From positions 4,786 to 37,096 of the forward strand of contig JABSQX010000006.1 of NCBI GenBank assembly GCA_013215615.1: a DNA stretch of 32,311 nucleotides. The letters run 5' to 3'. The position numbers and the translations under genes were made by a program. Position 1 is the first letter of the stretch; every line of letters starts with the position of its first letter. The notes below the pieces were generated by a model that searched no databases, had not been told where the DNA came from, and saw only the letters and a program-made list of their open reading frames with translations. This DNA comes from Myxococcales bacterium (lineage in GTDB: Bacteria > Myxococcota_A > UBA9160 > SMWR01). Shown in pieces: positions 1-8,559 of the stretch.

Positions 1-2
1 GC

Positions 3-1547
3 CGGGCGGCGGCCCGGGCCTGCGTGTTGCTGCAGAACGACGGCACGCTGCCCCTCGACGCCACGTGCGGGGAGCGCTTGGCCCTGATCGGGCCGCGCGC
101 CGAGTCCCCCACCCTCCAGGGCGGCGGCAGCGCCCACGTCAAGCCCCACTACCGGGTGACTCCCGTCGAGGCCATCTCCGAGCGCAGTGAGGGACCGCTA
201 CTCGTGGAGCCAGGCTGCCACGCACACCGCCAGTTGCCCGTGCTCGGCGCCGCGCACTGCGCGCCCTCTGCCCTCTGCCCGGCCGCCAGCGCGAAACGGC
301 CGATCCAGATCGAGTACTTCGCGGGCGAGCGCCTCGATGGGGTCGCCGACGCCACCGACTGCGTGGCGAGCGCCGACTTCACCTGGCTGGGTCCACCCGC
401 GAAGGGCATCGACGGCGCCTTCTCGGCCCGCTTGCGCACGCAACTGGTGTCCGAGGCGGCTGGCCCCGCGCGCCTCGCACTCTCGAGTGCGGGGCTCAGC
501 CGGCTCGCGGTGGATGGACAGGCCTGTCTCGACAACTGGGAGCAGCAGACACCCGGCGACGGCTGGTTCGGGGCGGGCAGCAGCGATCTGGAGTGCACGC
601 TGGAGTTCGAGGCCGGGGTGCCGCGCGAGCTCTGCATCGAGTACCGGCGCGGCGCGGAGAGCCCGCTGGGCGGCCTGCGCACGGGCTGGCTCGCCCCGCA
701 ACCAGGAGACCTGTTGGCACGCGCGGAGCAAGCCGCCGCGAACGCGGAGGTGGCCCTCGTCTTCGTGGGGCTCGACGCCGACTGGGAGACCGAGGGGCGC
801 GACCGGGTGGACATGCGGCTGCCGGGACGCCAGGACGAACTCGTGGAGCGCGTGGCGGCCGTGAACCCGCGCACGGTGGTGGTGGTGAACGCGGGCTCGC
901 CCGTCGAGATGGACTGGCTGCCGCGGGTCGCCGCCGTCGTGCAGCTCTGGTACCCGGGACAGGAGTGTGGGAACGCGCTGGCGGACGTGCTCTTCGGGGA
1001 GGTGGACGCCGCCGGCCGCTTGCCCACCAGCTTTCCCCGGCGCGCGACCGACGCCCCGAGTGCCGGCGACTACCCGGGCAGAGAGGGACGCGTCCACTAC
1101 CGCGAGGGAATCTTCGTGGGCTACCGGGGCTACGAGGCCAGCGGCGTGGAGCCCCTCTTCCCCTTCGGGCACGGCCTCTCCTACACGCGCTTCGAATACG
1201 AAGACCTTCGGCTGAGCGCCTCCCGGATCGGCCCGGGCGAAGCACTGGAGCTACAGCTGCGCGTCGCGAACGTCGGCAAGCGCCGGGGCATCGAGACCGT
1301 TCAGCTCTACCTCCACGACCTGGAGGCCAGCCTGCCCCGACCCGACCAGGAGCTGCGCGGCTTCGCGAAGCTCGAACTCGAGCCCGGCGAGAGCCGCCAC
1401 GTGAGCCTGCGCGTGGAGCCCCGGGATCTCAGCTTCTGGGATCCAAACACCCATGGCTGGCGCGCCGAGCCCGGCGACTTCGAGGTGCGCGTGGGCGCCT
1501 CCTCCCGGGACATCCGGCTCAGGGCGCTTTTCCGACTCGAAGCCTGA
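3..1547 (+). CDS. GH3 beta-glucosidase with PA14 insertion, C-terminal part (5' end outside window)
   Basis: Hydrolyses terminal beta-linked sugars from oligosaccharides or glycosides. Reading starts inside the gene, in the 'VLLQNDGTLPL' segment that opens the GH3 C-terminal alpha/beta sandwich. The N-terminal TIM barrel with the catalytic aspartate lies upstream, outside the window. Counting from base 24, residues 93-225 look like a PA14 carbohydrate-binding insertion. Residues 246-340 resume the GH3 domain with DWETEGRDR, the motif that carries the acid/base glutamate in PA14-containing enzymes such as Kluyveromyces BglI. The segment FPFGHGLSYTRF leads into a fibronectin-III-like domain at 400-507. 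It converges with the next gene, 17 bases away. Family is confident; substrate is not determined. Confidence 0.93.
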   Translation, partial: RAAARACVLLQNDGTLPLDATCGERLALIGPRAESPTLQGGGSAHVKPHYRVTPVEAISERSEGPLLVEPGCHAHRQLPVLGAAHCAPSALCPAASAKRPIQIEYFAGERLDGVADATDCVASADFTWLGPPAKGIDGAFSARLRTQLVSEAAGPARLALSSAGLSRLAVDGQACLDNWEQQTPGDGWFGAGSSDLECTLEFEAGVPRELCIEYRRGAESPLGGLRTGWLAPQPGDLLARAEQAAANAEVALVFVGLDADWETEGRDRVDMRLPGRQDELVERVAAVNPRTVVVVNAGSPVEMDWLPRVAAVVQLWYPGQECGNALADVLFGEVDAAGRLPTSFPRRATDAPSAGDYPGREGRVHYREGIFVGYRGYEASGVEPLFPFGHGLSYTRFEYEDLRLSASRIGPGEALELQLRVANVGKRRGIETVQLYLHDLEASLPRPDQELRGFAKLELEPGESRHVSLRVEPRDLSFWDPNTHGWRAEPGDFEVRVGASSRDIRLRALFRLEA

Positions 1548-1564
1548 GTCGAGCGCGCGTCGCG

Positions 1565-2008
1565 TCAGCGCTTCGGCGCGAGGATCTCCCGGTCGCCCAC
1601 CTCGAATCGCATCCGCCCAACCCGGCGCAAGCTGCGCCATCCCTCGGGTCCCCGGCGCAGCTCGTCGCGATACTCGCCCGCCATCTCGTAGAAGCGGCCC
1701 GCCGCGCGCTCGCCGGGATCCGCGGCGGTGTGAAAGGCGCGCACGTAGACGCGACTGCGCGCGCGGTCCCCGTCGATCTCGATGCGATGGTTGCCCTGCA
1801 GGTGTTGGGTGGGCCCGCAGGCATTGAGGGAAGCCCGGATGCGCGCGACCGCTGCGTCGCGCCCGCGGGTCTGCCAGTCGGGACCGAAGTCGAAGACCAC
1901 CTCCGGGTCGAAGACCTCGTCGAGCAGTTCCCAGCGGCGCGTGTCCAGGGCCTGGGCGTAGCGGTCGAGAAGCGCCACGATGGCCTGCCGATCCTTCGCT
2001 TCGCTCAC
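1565..2008 (-). CDS. SnoaL-like / NTF2-fold protein
   Basis: A 147-residue protein of the SnoaL-like (NTF2-like) alpha+beta barrel superfamily. The opening helix pattern DRQAIVALLDRYAQALDTRRWELLDEVF, the following DPEVVFDF and the late YRDELRR...GWRSLRRVGRM strands are typical. Members include ring-hydroxylating-dioxygenase beta-like subunits, polyketide cyclases, steroid isomerases and many unassigned enzymes, so the reaction cannot be named. It starts with GTG behind a purine-rich GAGAGGGGAAG on the minus strand. It is transcribed divergently from hyuB, with about 150 bases between them, and could serve either that operon or the P450 genes further on. Confidence 0.8.
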   Translation of the reverse strand: MSEAKDRQAIVALLDRYAQALDTRRWELLDEVFDPEVVFDFGPDWQTRGRDAAVARIRASLNACGPTQHLQGNHRIEIDGDRARSRVYVRAFHTAADPGERAAGRFYEMAGEYRDELRRGPEGWRSLRRVGRMRFEVGDREILAPKR

Positions 2009-2161
2009 GCTGCTTCCCCTCTCCGATCCAGCCGGCCGCTACTCACGCCTTCAGGGCCGGCACCCGGCCTCGGGCACGGGAAGAAGGTACGCTGCGGGAG
2101 GCGCGCCGGCTGCCTCGCAGCAGGAGCCCTCCCCGCACGCCGCCGACTCGACGGAAAGCCG
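2009..2161 (+). promoter_or_regulatory. Divergent intergenic region with candidate -10 TACGCT for hyuB
   Basis: This 153-base gap separates the SnoaL-like gene from hyuB. On the plus strand TACGCT at 2088-2093, preceded by GG, is a plausible -10 box about 70 bases before hyuB. I see no convincing -35 at 17 bases. The same hexamer lies upstream of four other genes in this window, on the coding strand each time. This is inference from position and recurrence. Confidence 0.3.
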
Positions 2162-3907
2162 ATGGAAAGCGCCGACAGCCGACTCGATACTGAGATCCTT
2201 CGCCACGCCCTGCGCGTCGCCGCGGAAGAGGCGAGCATCGTGGTCGTCAAGTCCGCGCACTCGGCGATGATCGTCGAGGGTTCGGACGCCTGCGCGGGCA
2301 TCCTCGACCGGGACGCGCGCCTGGTGGCCCTCTCCACGGCCACCAACCTGATGCACGCTTCGAGCCTGCGCTGCACGCTGCCCGCCGTGATCGAGGACCA
2401 CCCGCTCGCAAGCATGCAGCCGGGAGACGTCTTCGTCACCAACGACTGCTTTCGCGGCGGCATCCACGCCAACGACCTGTTGATCTTCCGCCCGGTCTTC
2501 GAGGATGCCGAGGTGGCCTGGTTCACCGGCACCCTGATCCACGTCGCGGACCTGGGCGGCGCCTCGGCGGGCGGGATCGCACCGAGCGCCACCGACGTAT
2601 TCGCCGAGGGCCTACAGCTACCGCCCGTGCGACTGGTGGCGGGCGGCGAGCCCGTGCGCGACGTAGAGCGCATCCTGACCCTCAACTCGCGCACCCCGGC
2701 CCGCGTGATGGGGGACGTCCAGGCCCTGGTGGCCGGGGCCAACGTGGCTGCAGCGCGCATGCAGGAACTCTCCGAGCGCTACGGGCCGGAGGCGCTCCGT
2801 GCGGCCGTCGACCGCTACATCGAGGGGGTCGAGCGGCGCATGCGCGACGAGTTGGCGCGACTCGAGCCCGGCGTCTACACGGGCGAGTACCGCATCGACG
2901 ACGACGGCCTGGAGTTGGAGCGCAGCCCGGTGGTGCGCGTGAAGGTGACCGTGGGGGACGGCCGGAAGGCCGACGGCTCCGTGCACCTCGACTTCGGGGA
3001 GACCGACGACCAGGCGCTGGGTGCCATCAACGCGGGCTTCTCCCAGGCCCTCACCGGCGCCATCTACTCGCTGCGCTGCTTCGTGGACCCGAGCATCCCC
3101 ATGAACGAGGGCTGCTACCGCCCGGTGCGAGTGAGCTTCCGCAAGGGATCGCTGCTCGACCCGCACCCGCCGGCCGCCTGCGGGGGACGCGTGGTGGCGG
3201 TGACCGCCGCCTGCGAGGCGGTCCTCGAGGCCCTCTCCCACGCGCACCCCCAACACGCCAGTGCCGCGAGTTCGGTCATCCACCCCTACACGCTGGCGGG
3301 CCTCGCCGGCGCCGATCCCTGGCTGCTGCTCTCCTACGACTACGGGGGCGTCGGCGCGCGCATGGGTTCCGACGGTCCCAGCGCCACTGGCGCCTTCTTC
3401 CTCGGGGGCCGCAACGTGGTCCCCCAGGTGGAGCCCCTCGAGGCCCGCCTGCCCATCGTCGTGGAATCCCAGCGACTGCTCGCCGACTCCGGGGGAGCGG
3501 GACGCTGGCGCGGCGGTCTGGGCCTCGAGACCCGCATCCGACTGCTCGACGACACGCAGGTGGCGGTGCGCAACGAGCGCGTGCGCTTTGCGCCGCGCGG
3601 GCGACAGGGCGGAAGCGACGGACTGGCGGGCGATCAGTACGCACTGAGCGAGGCGGGGAGCCGCAAGCCCATCCCCGCCAAGACCGACAATCACCGCTTG
3701 TCCCGGGGTGACGTCTTCGTGTTGGCCACCTCGGGGGGCGGCGGACTCGGCGATCCCACGGAGCGCCCCGCCGAAGAAGTGGGGGCGGACGTCGTCGAGG
3801 GCTACGTGAGCCCGGAGTGCGCCGAGCGCGACTACGGGGTGGCGCTGAATTCCGATCGCAGTGACGTGGACGCCGAGGCCAGCCGACAGCGAAGGGCCTC
3901 GCGATGA
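2162..3907 (+). CDS. hyuB: Hydantoinase B / N-methylhydantoinase-type subunit
   Basis: A 581-residue HyuB-family subunit. Partnered with HyuA, the family makes ATP-dependent hydrolases or carboxylases acting on cyclic amides or ketones (N-methylhydantoinase, 5-oxoprolinase, acetophenone or acetone carboxylase). Diagnostic stretches are NDCFRGGIHANDLLIF (residues 94-109), H127-V-A-D130 and GLQLPPVRLV near 150. The frame is open far upstream, but homology begins only at ATG 2162, which has GGAAAG just before it. The last four bases overlap the start of hyuA (ATGA), so the two are translationally coupled. The substrate cannot be read from the sequence, and there is no third carboxylase-type subunit next to it. 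Confidence 0.92.
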   Translation: MESADSRLDTEILRHALRVAAEEASIVVVKSAHSAMIVEGSDACAGILDRDARLVALSTATNLMHASSLRCTLPAVIEDHPLASMQPGDVFVTNDCFRGGIHANDLLIFRPVFEDAEVAWFTGTLIHVADLGGASAGGIAPSATDVFAEGLQLPPVRLVAGGEPVRDVERILTLNSRTPARVMGDVQALVAGANVAAARMQELSERYGPEALRAAVDRYIEGVERRMRDELARLEPGVYTGEYRIDDDGLELERSPVVRVKVTVGDGRKADGSVHLDFGETDDQALGAINAGFSQALTGAIYSLRCFVDPSIPMNEGCYRPVRVSFRKGSLLDPHPPAACGGRVVAVTAACEAVLEALSHAHPQHASAASSVIHPYTLAGLAGADPWLLLSYDYGGVGARMGSDGPSATGAFFLGGRNVVPQVEPLEARLPIVVESQRLLADSGGAGRWRGGLGLETRIRLLDDTQVAVRNERVRFAPRGRQGGSDGLAGDQYALSEAGSRKPIPAKTDNHRLSRGDVFVLATSGGGGLGDPTERPAEEVGADVVEGYVSPECAERDYGVALNSDRSDVDAEASRQRRASR

Positions 3908-5991
3908 GCGTCGTGCTGGGTGCGGACATCGGCGGCACCTTCACGGACGTGGTGCTGAGCCGCGCGGACGGCTCCCTCCACGCCGTCAAGCAACTCAGCA
4001 GCCCCGAGGCGCCGGAGCGCAGCGTGCTCGATGCGGTCGCCCGGGCGCTGGCCGAGAGCGGCGTGGCGGCCTCGGAGGTGCAGCGCGCAGTGCACGGCAC
4101 CACGCTCGCCACCAACGCCGTGATCGAGCGCAAGGGGGCGCGCGTCGCCTTCCTCACCACCGCGGGCTTCGGCGACCTGCTGCGCATCGGCCGGGAGGCC
4201 CGAGTCGAGGACGAACGCTACGACCTGCACTTCCGCGCCCCGCTGCCGCCGCTGCCCCGCCGGCAGATCTTCGAGGTCCCGGAGCGCATGAGCGCGCGGG
4301 GCGAGGTGCTTCGCGCACTCGAACCCGACCGCGTTCGCGGCCTCTGCGACGCGGTGGCCGCAATCGAGCCCGAGGCGGTGGCCATCTGCCTGCTCCACGC
4401 CTACGCGAACCCCGCCCACGAGGATCTGCTGTTGGAACTCCTCTCGCAGCGCATGCCCGAGGTCACGTTGGTGGCCTCCTCGCGCGTGCATCCCGAGATC
4501 CGGGAGTTCGACCGGGCCACCACCACCCTCTTCACCGCCGAGGTGGCGCCGCTGATGTCCCGCTACCTCACCCGCCTGGCCCGAGGCCTGGCGGAACTGG
4601 GCATCCACGCCCCGCTCCAGATCATGGACTCCTCGGGGGGCGTGATGGCCGCTGCGGCCGCCGCCGCCCGCGCGGTGGCGACCCTCGAATCCGGCGGCGC
4701 CGCCGGGGTAATGGCGGCGGCGCGCTTCGCGCGGCCCTACGACTTCCGGCGCGTGATCTCCTTCGACATGGGGGGCACCACCGCCAAGGCCGGCGTCATC
4801 CACGACGGCAGTCCACGCATCGCCCGCGAACTCCACGTGGGCGGCCGCGGCAGTTTCGGGGGACGCCGCGCGGGAACCGGTCTGCCGGTGAAGACGGCCA
4901 CCATCGACCTCGCCGAGGTGGGGGCGGGGGGCGGTTCGATCGCCTGGCTGGACCCGGAGGGCATCCTGCGCGTGGGCCCCCAGTCTGCGGGATCGGACCC
5001 GGGCCCGGCCTGCTACGGGCTCGGCGGAGAACTGCCCACCGTCACCGACGCCAACCTGGTGCTCGGCTATCTCGATCCGCTGCGTTTCGCGGGAGACACC
5101 CTGAAGCTCGACGCAGCCGCCGCCCACGCGGCGATCGAGGAACACGTCGCGCGTCCCCTGGGCGTGGACGTGCAGCGCGCCGCCTGGAGCATTCACGACG
5201 GGGTCAACGCGCAGATGGCCAGCGCCATCCACGTCGTCACCGTCCAGCGCGGCCTCGATCCGCGCGAGCACGCGCTGATCGCCTTCGGGGGCGCCGGCCC
5301 CATGCACGCGGTGGGCGTGGCCACCCGTTTCGGGATCGCCTCGCTACTGGCCCCGCCCATGGCCGGGGTCGCCTCGGCGATCGGCATGCAGGACACCGAC
5401 CTCAGAGCCGAGCACGGCCGCAGCGTGAACCTCACGGAAGCGGATCTCGACACCGCCACCCTGCAACCGCTCTTCGCGGAGATCGAGGCCGCCGCGCGGG
5501 AGAAGATGGGCCTCGACTCGAAGGGAAGCCCTCCCAAAGTCGAGCGCTTGCTCGACGCCCGGCACGAGGGCCAATCCCACGCGCTCTCCATCCCCCTGAC
5601 CTCGCTCGCGGCGGCTGATCTCGAACGCGTCGTAGCGGACTTCCGCGCCGCCTACCGGGCCGCCTACGGGGTGATCTCGGAAGGCGCCGTCGAGTTCTCC
5701 GCCTGTCGCGTGCTCTTGCGGGTCCCCGTGGAGCGCCCGGCCTTTGCGACGCTCGCCCCCGCAACGGGCGACGTGGAGCCCGCGCGGCGTGGCAAGCGCC
5801 AGGCGCGTTTCGGCCCCGAGCCCGCGGACGCCTTCGAGACCGACATCTTCTCGCGCGGCGACCTGCGCGAGGGCGACCGCCTGCCGGGGCCCGCCGTCAT
5901 CGACGGTACGGTGGAAACCGTGGTGGTGCCGCCGGGCTGGCAGGCCCGGGTAGACGAGATCGGCAGCATCTTGATTTCCCGCTCGACCTAG
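3904..5991 (+). CDS. hyuA: Hydantoinase A / oxoprolinase-type ATP-binding subunit
   Basis: A 695-residue HyuA-family protein with the actin-like ATPase fold that activates the substrate by phosphorylation before the partner HyuB completes the reaction. Visible marks are the N-terminal phosphate loop GADIGGTFTD (6-15), the HGTTLATNAVIERKG segment, the second phosphate loop FDMGGTTAK (D288), and the GAGGGSIAWLD...SAGSDPGPACYG segment. Length is full for the family. It shares ATGA with the end of hyuB, the usual arrangement for this two-subunit enzyme. Likely cytosolic. The specific activity (hydantoin, 5-oxoproline, lactam or ketone) is unknown; two amidohydrolase genes lie nearby but belong to a different family. 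Confidence 0.93.
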   Translation: MSVVLGADIGGTFTDVVLSRADGSLHAVKQLSSPEAPERSVLDAVARALAESGVAASEVQRAVHGTTLATNAVIERKGARVAFLTTAGFGDLLRIGREARVEDERYDLHFRAPLPPLPRRQIFEVPERMSARGEVLRALEPDRVRGLCDAVAAIEPEAVAICLLHAYANPAHEDLLLELLSQRMPEVTLVASSRVHPEIREFDRATTTLFTAEVAPLMSRYLTRLARGLAELGIHAPLQIMDSSGGVMAAAAAAARAVATLESGGAAGVMAAARFARPYDFRRVISFDMGGTTAKAGVIHDGSPRIARELHVGGRGSFGGRRAGTGLPVKTATIDLAEVGAGGGSIAWLDPEGILRVGPQSAGSDPGPACYGLGGELPTVTDANLVLGYLDPLRFAGDTLKLDAAAAHAAIEEHVARPLGVDVQRAAWSIHDGVNAQMASAIHVVTVQRGLDPREHALIAFGGAGPMHAVGVATRFGIASLLAPPMAGVASAIGMQDTDLRAEHGRSVNLTEADLDTATLQPLFAEIEAAAREKMGLDSKGSPPKVERLLDARHEGQSHALSIPLTSLAAADLERVVADFRAAYRAAYGVISEGAVEFSACRVLLRVPVERPAFATLAPATGDVEPARRGKRQARFGPEPADAFETDIFSRGDLREGDRLPGPAVIDGTVETVVVPPGWQARVDEIGSILISRST

Positions 5992-6027
5992 CGGAGCGCC
6001 GCCGGGCGGGCGGGCGGGCGCCTTCGA

Positions 6028-7170
6028 TCAGGCCGTGAGCGCCTCGACATCGAAGCCGTAGAGCTTGGCGGCGTTGTCCCGCACGATCAGGGCCTGCTCG
6101 TCCTCGGGCACGTCGGCCAGGATCTTGCCCACGATCTCCCGGGAGCGCGGAAAGGTGGACTCGGTGTGGGGATAGTCGGAGCCCCACATCAGCGTGTGCA
6201 CCCCGAAGATGTCCCGGGTCCGGATTCCCACCGCGTCCTCCTGGAAGCTCACGAAGCAGTTGCTGCGGAAGAAGTCGCTGGGGAGTACGCCGGGCGCGAA
6301 GCGGTGCCAGTCCCCCCGCAGCGGACGCTCGGTGTACGTGTAGTCCATCTGGGACAGGAAGAAGGGGAGCCAGCAGACCTCGTGCTCCACGGAGCCCACG
6401 CGCAGCTTCGGGTGTCGCTCGAAGACACCGGAAAAGATCATCTCGCCCAGCGACTTGCGGATGAAGTGGTCCTGGAGGTAGAAGGCGGCCTCGCTCACCT
6501 CGCGCACCGAGGGCTGGTCGACGTCCACCGAGGCAAACTGCCGGCCCGTCGCGACGTGCATGGAGATCGGCATGTCGAGATCCACCGAGGCCGCCCAGAC
6601 CGGCTCGTAGCGGGGTTGGTCGTAGGCCTCCTCGGCCGGCGGAAGCACCGTGATCATCGCCCCCGCCAGGCCCGCGTCGCGGCCGCGCTGCATCTCCTGG
6701 ACCGCGGCCGCGGGGTCGTCGACGTTCACGAGCGCGATGCCCTTCAGGCGCGCCGGGTCCTCCGAACAGAACTCCGCGATGAAGTCGTTGTAGGCTGCCA
6801 TGGTCGCGGAGCAGAGCCCCGTGTCCGGAATCGCGTAGGCGAGCAGGGCCTCGCTGGGGTAGATGACCGAGGCCACCACGCCGTCGCCTTCGTTTTCCTC
6901 GATGAAGGCCCGAGGATCGCGGGCACCCGCGCGCACGTCCTCCCAGCGTGCCTCGATGACGAGTTCCCGGGCGTCCTTCTCGAAGCGGTCGCCGGTCTGC
7001 ACGCCGAGGAAGGACATGGAGCGCTTGCCATCGATGTACCACCAGTCCCCGGTCTCCTCGCTGACCACGCGGGGGGCGCGCTCCGCGAAGTCACCCCGCA
7101 TGCGCGAGGTCCACAGATCCGGAGGTTCGACGATGTGCGAGTCCGAGGAGACGAGGGCTTCGAGGGGCAT
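6028..7170 (-). CDS. Amidohydrolase family 2 (ACMSD-like) metal-dependent hydrolase/decarboxylase
   Basis: A 380-residue TIM-barrel enzyme of the amidohydrolase-2 family, whose members hydrolyse or decarboxylate ring-cleavage products and aromatic acids using a bound divalent metal. Candidate metal ligands are D10-S-H12 at the N terminus (in place of HxH), the histidine in ISMHVATGR and the aspartate of WGSDYPH near the C terminus. The start has a perfect GGAGG five bases upstream. The gene converges with hyuA and diverges from a P450 gene. It is one of three such enzymes here (also at 8560 and 25927), all dissimilar in length. Natural substrate unknown. Confidence 0.9.
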   Translation of the reverse strand: MPLEALVSSDSHIVEPPDLWTSRMRGDFAERAPRVVSEETGDWWYIDGKRSMSFLGVQTGDRFEKDARELVIEARWEDVRAGARDPRAFIEENEGDGVVASVIYPSEALLAYAIPDTGLCSATMAAYNDFIAEFCSEDPARLKGIALVNVDDPAAAVQEMQRGRDAGLAGAMITVLPPAEEAYDQPRYEPVWAASVDLDMPISMHVATGRQFASVDVDQPSVREVSEAAFYLQDHFIRKSLGEMIFSGVFERHPKLRVGSVEHEVCWLPFFLSQMDYTYTERPLRGDWHRFAPGVLPSDFFRSNCFVSFQEDAVGIRTRDIFGVHTLMWGSDYPHTESTFPRSREIVGKILADVPEDEQALIVRDNAAKLYGFDVEALTA

Positions 7171-7310
7171 CCGAACCTCCGGGTGGGTGCTTCCAGACTA
7201 TCCGAGATCCCGTCCCCGGGAAAAGCCCCCTTTCGCCCTGAATCGGGGCCCCCGGTCCGGGCGCTGCCGCTGCCACGGCATCCAGCCCCACACGCGATAG
7301 CATGCGCTGC
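7171..7310. promoter_or_regulatory. Divergent promoter region; -10 CGCGATAGCAT for the P450
   Basis: This gap lies between the amidohydrolase (minus) and P450 (plus). CGCGATAGCAT at 7293-7303 contains a -10-like TAGCAT (7298-7303). The identical 11-mer occurs on the minus strand upstream of the P450 at 17443-18621. For the minus gene, TAGTCT within GGATAGTCTGG lies about 25 bases before its Shine-Dalgarno. If TAGCAT is a real -10, transcription starts at about 7310, so the ATG at 7302 cannot be used. No clear -35 boxes are seen. Confidence 0.35.
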
Positions 7311-8519
7311 GTGCCCGGCGGGATCGAAGACGACCTGATGAACCCGGAGGATCCGGCGCGCCGCTTCGCGGCGATGGCGAAACTGCGCGCCGAAGCGCCC
7401 ATCCACGCCTTGGGCGGCGCCGAAGGCCCCTGGTACCTGGCGCGGCGAGACGCGGTGACCGAGGCGCTCCCCCAGGTGCTGCACTTCGGGGGCGGCGTGG
7501 GCGCGGGCGACGTGCCGGTGGACGACCAGGCCCTCAACGGCGTACTGGAACCGCGCCACGGCGAGTTCCGGCGCCTGGTGAACGGCCTGATCGCTCCCCA
7601 CAAGGCGCGGCGCGTGAAGCCCTTTCTCGAAACGGAACTCTGCCCGCGCCTACTCGACGCCGTCGCCCAGCGCGCGGCCCGTGGAGAAGTCGTGGACGTC
7701 ATGCGCGACTACCTGGACCACGTTCCCTCGAGCGCCATCGCCTGGCTGCTGGGCTGGCCGCTCGAAGACGCCCTCCAGCTCTACCAATGGACGCTGGAGA
7801 TCTGCGAGCGCGGCATGGAGATGCGCCCGGGCACCGATCTCGCGCTGCGGGAGATCCACCCGGTCTTCGCGGCCTACGTGGAGAAACGGCTCGCCGAGCG
7901 CCTGGCACTTCCCGAGAGCGAGTGGCCCGAAGACGGCATCAGCAAGCTGCTCGTCAGCAAGGTCGAGGGCGAGCGCCTCTCTCCCGCCGCCGTCCGCACC
8001 CAGTTGATGTTCCTGCTGGGCGCGGGCTCGGAGACCACCCGCGACATGCTGGGCGGCCTGGTGTTCGAACTCGCCCGCGATCCCGCGCTCTACCAGCGCT
8101 TGCGGGGAGATCGCAGCGGGATCGCGAACGCCTGCGAAGAGGCGCTGCGCATCTATTCCCCCACCCAGTTCATGGTGCGACGCTGCCTGCAGCCCGTCAC
8201 GATTGCGGAGCACGCTTTCGCCGAGGGGAACCTGGTGTTCTTCGGCCTGGCCTCCGCGAACCGCGACGAGGCCCACTTCGAGGAAGGCGAGCGTTTCGAC
8301 GCGCAGCGCGCCAACGCCGCCGACCACCTCGCCCTGGGCGCCGGACCGCACCTCTGCCTGGGCAACTCGCTGCTGCGGCTGGAAACCCAGATCGCCATCG
8401 GCGCGCTGCTCGACCGCTTCGAGGCCATCGAGTTGGCGGAAGGACCCGGCTTCGAGGCACTGCACACGGCCATGTTCTACGGTCCCAAGCGCCTGCCGTT
8501 GCGCCTCCATCCGGCCTGA
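7311..8519 (+). CDS. Cytochrome P450
   Basis: A soluble bacterial class I type P450 monooxygenase of 402 residues that needs a ferredoxin and reductase encoded elsewhere. Motifs are the I-helix oxygen-activation segment GAGSETT (E241-T242), the ExxR pair E277/R280 and the haem-binding loop LGAGPHLCLG with Cys349 as haem ligand. Start choice: ATG 7302 overlaps a -10-like TAGCAT. GTG 7311 lies 7 bases after it and gives an N terminus equal in length, up to the 'EDP' motif, to the P450 at 17443-18621. ATG 7338 is a third option; none has a clear Shine-Dalgarno. An amidohydrolase follows 40 bases downstream in a likely operon. It is only distantly related to the two other P450s here. Confidence 0.92.
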   Translation: MPGGIEDDLMNPEDPARRFAAMAKLRAEAPIHALGGAEGPWYLARRDAVTEALPQVLHFGGGVGAGDVPVDDQALNGVLEPRHGEFRRLVNGLIAPHKARRVKPFLETELCPRLLDAVAQRAARGEVVDVMRDYLDHVPSSAIAWLLGWPLEDALQLYQWTLEICERGMEMRPGTDLALREIHPVFAAYVEKRLAERLALPESEWPEDGISKLLVSKVEGERLSPAAVRTQLMFLLGAGSETTRDMLGGLVFELARDPALYQRLRGDRSGIANACEEALRIYSPTQFMVRRCLQPVTIAEHAFAEGNLVFFGLASANRDEAHFEEGERFDAQRANAADHLALGAGPHLCLGNSLLRLETQIAIGALLDRFEAIELAEGPGFEALHTAMFYGPKRLPLRLHPA

Positions 8520-8559
8520 GGCGGACACCCCTGCCCCCCATCCCAGCCGAGGAATCTCC

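Noticed and set aside
593-2161. Open plus-strand frame continuous with hyuB
   Set aside because: It overlaps the GH3 and SnoaL-like genes, has an Arg/Gly/Pro-rich translation and no homology; HyuB homology begins only at ATG 2162.
3832-5307. 491-codon minus-strand frame inside hyuA
   Set aside because: GC-driven antisense shadow of a well-supported gene; His/Gly-rich translation without a family.
5996-6021. Hairpin with GGGC tandem units between hyuA and the amidohydrolase as a terminator
   Set aside because: Only about 5 bp of stem and no U-run; expected by chance in such GC-rich DNA.
7302-7310. ATG 7302 as the P450 start
   Set aside because: It overlaps a -10-like TAGCAT shared with another P450 gene and has no Shine-Dalgarno; GTG 7311 gives an N terminus matching the related enzyme. 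Kept as an alternative.
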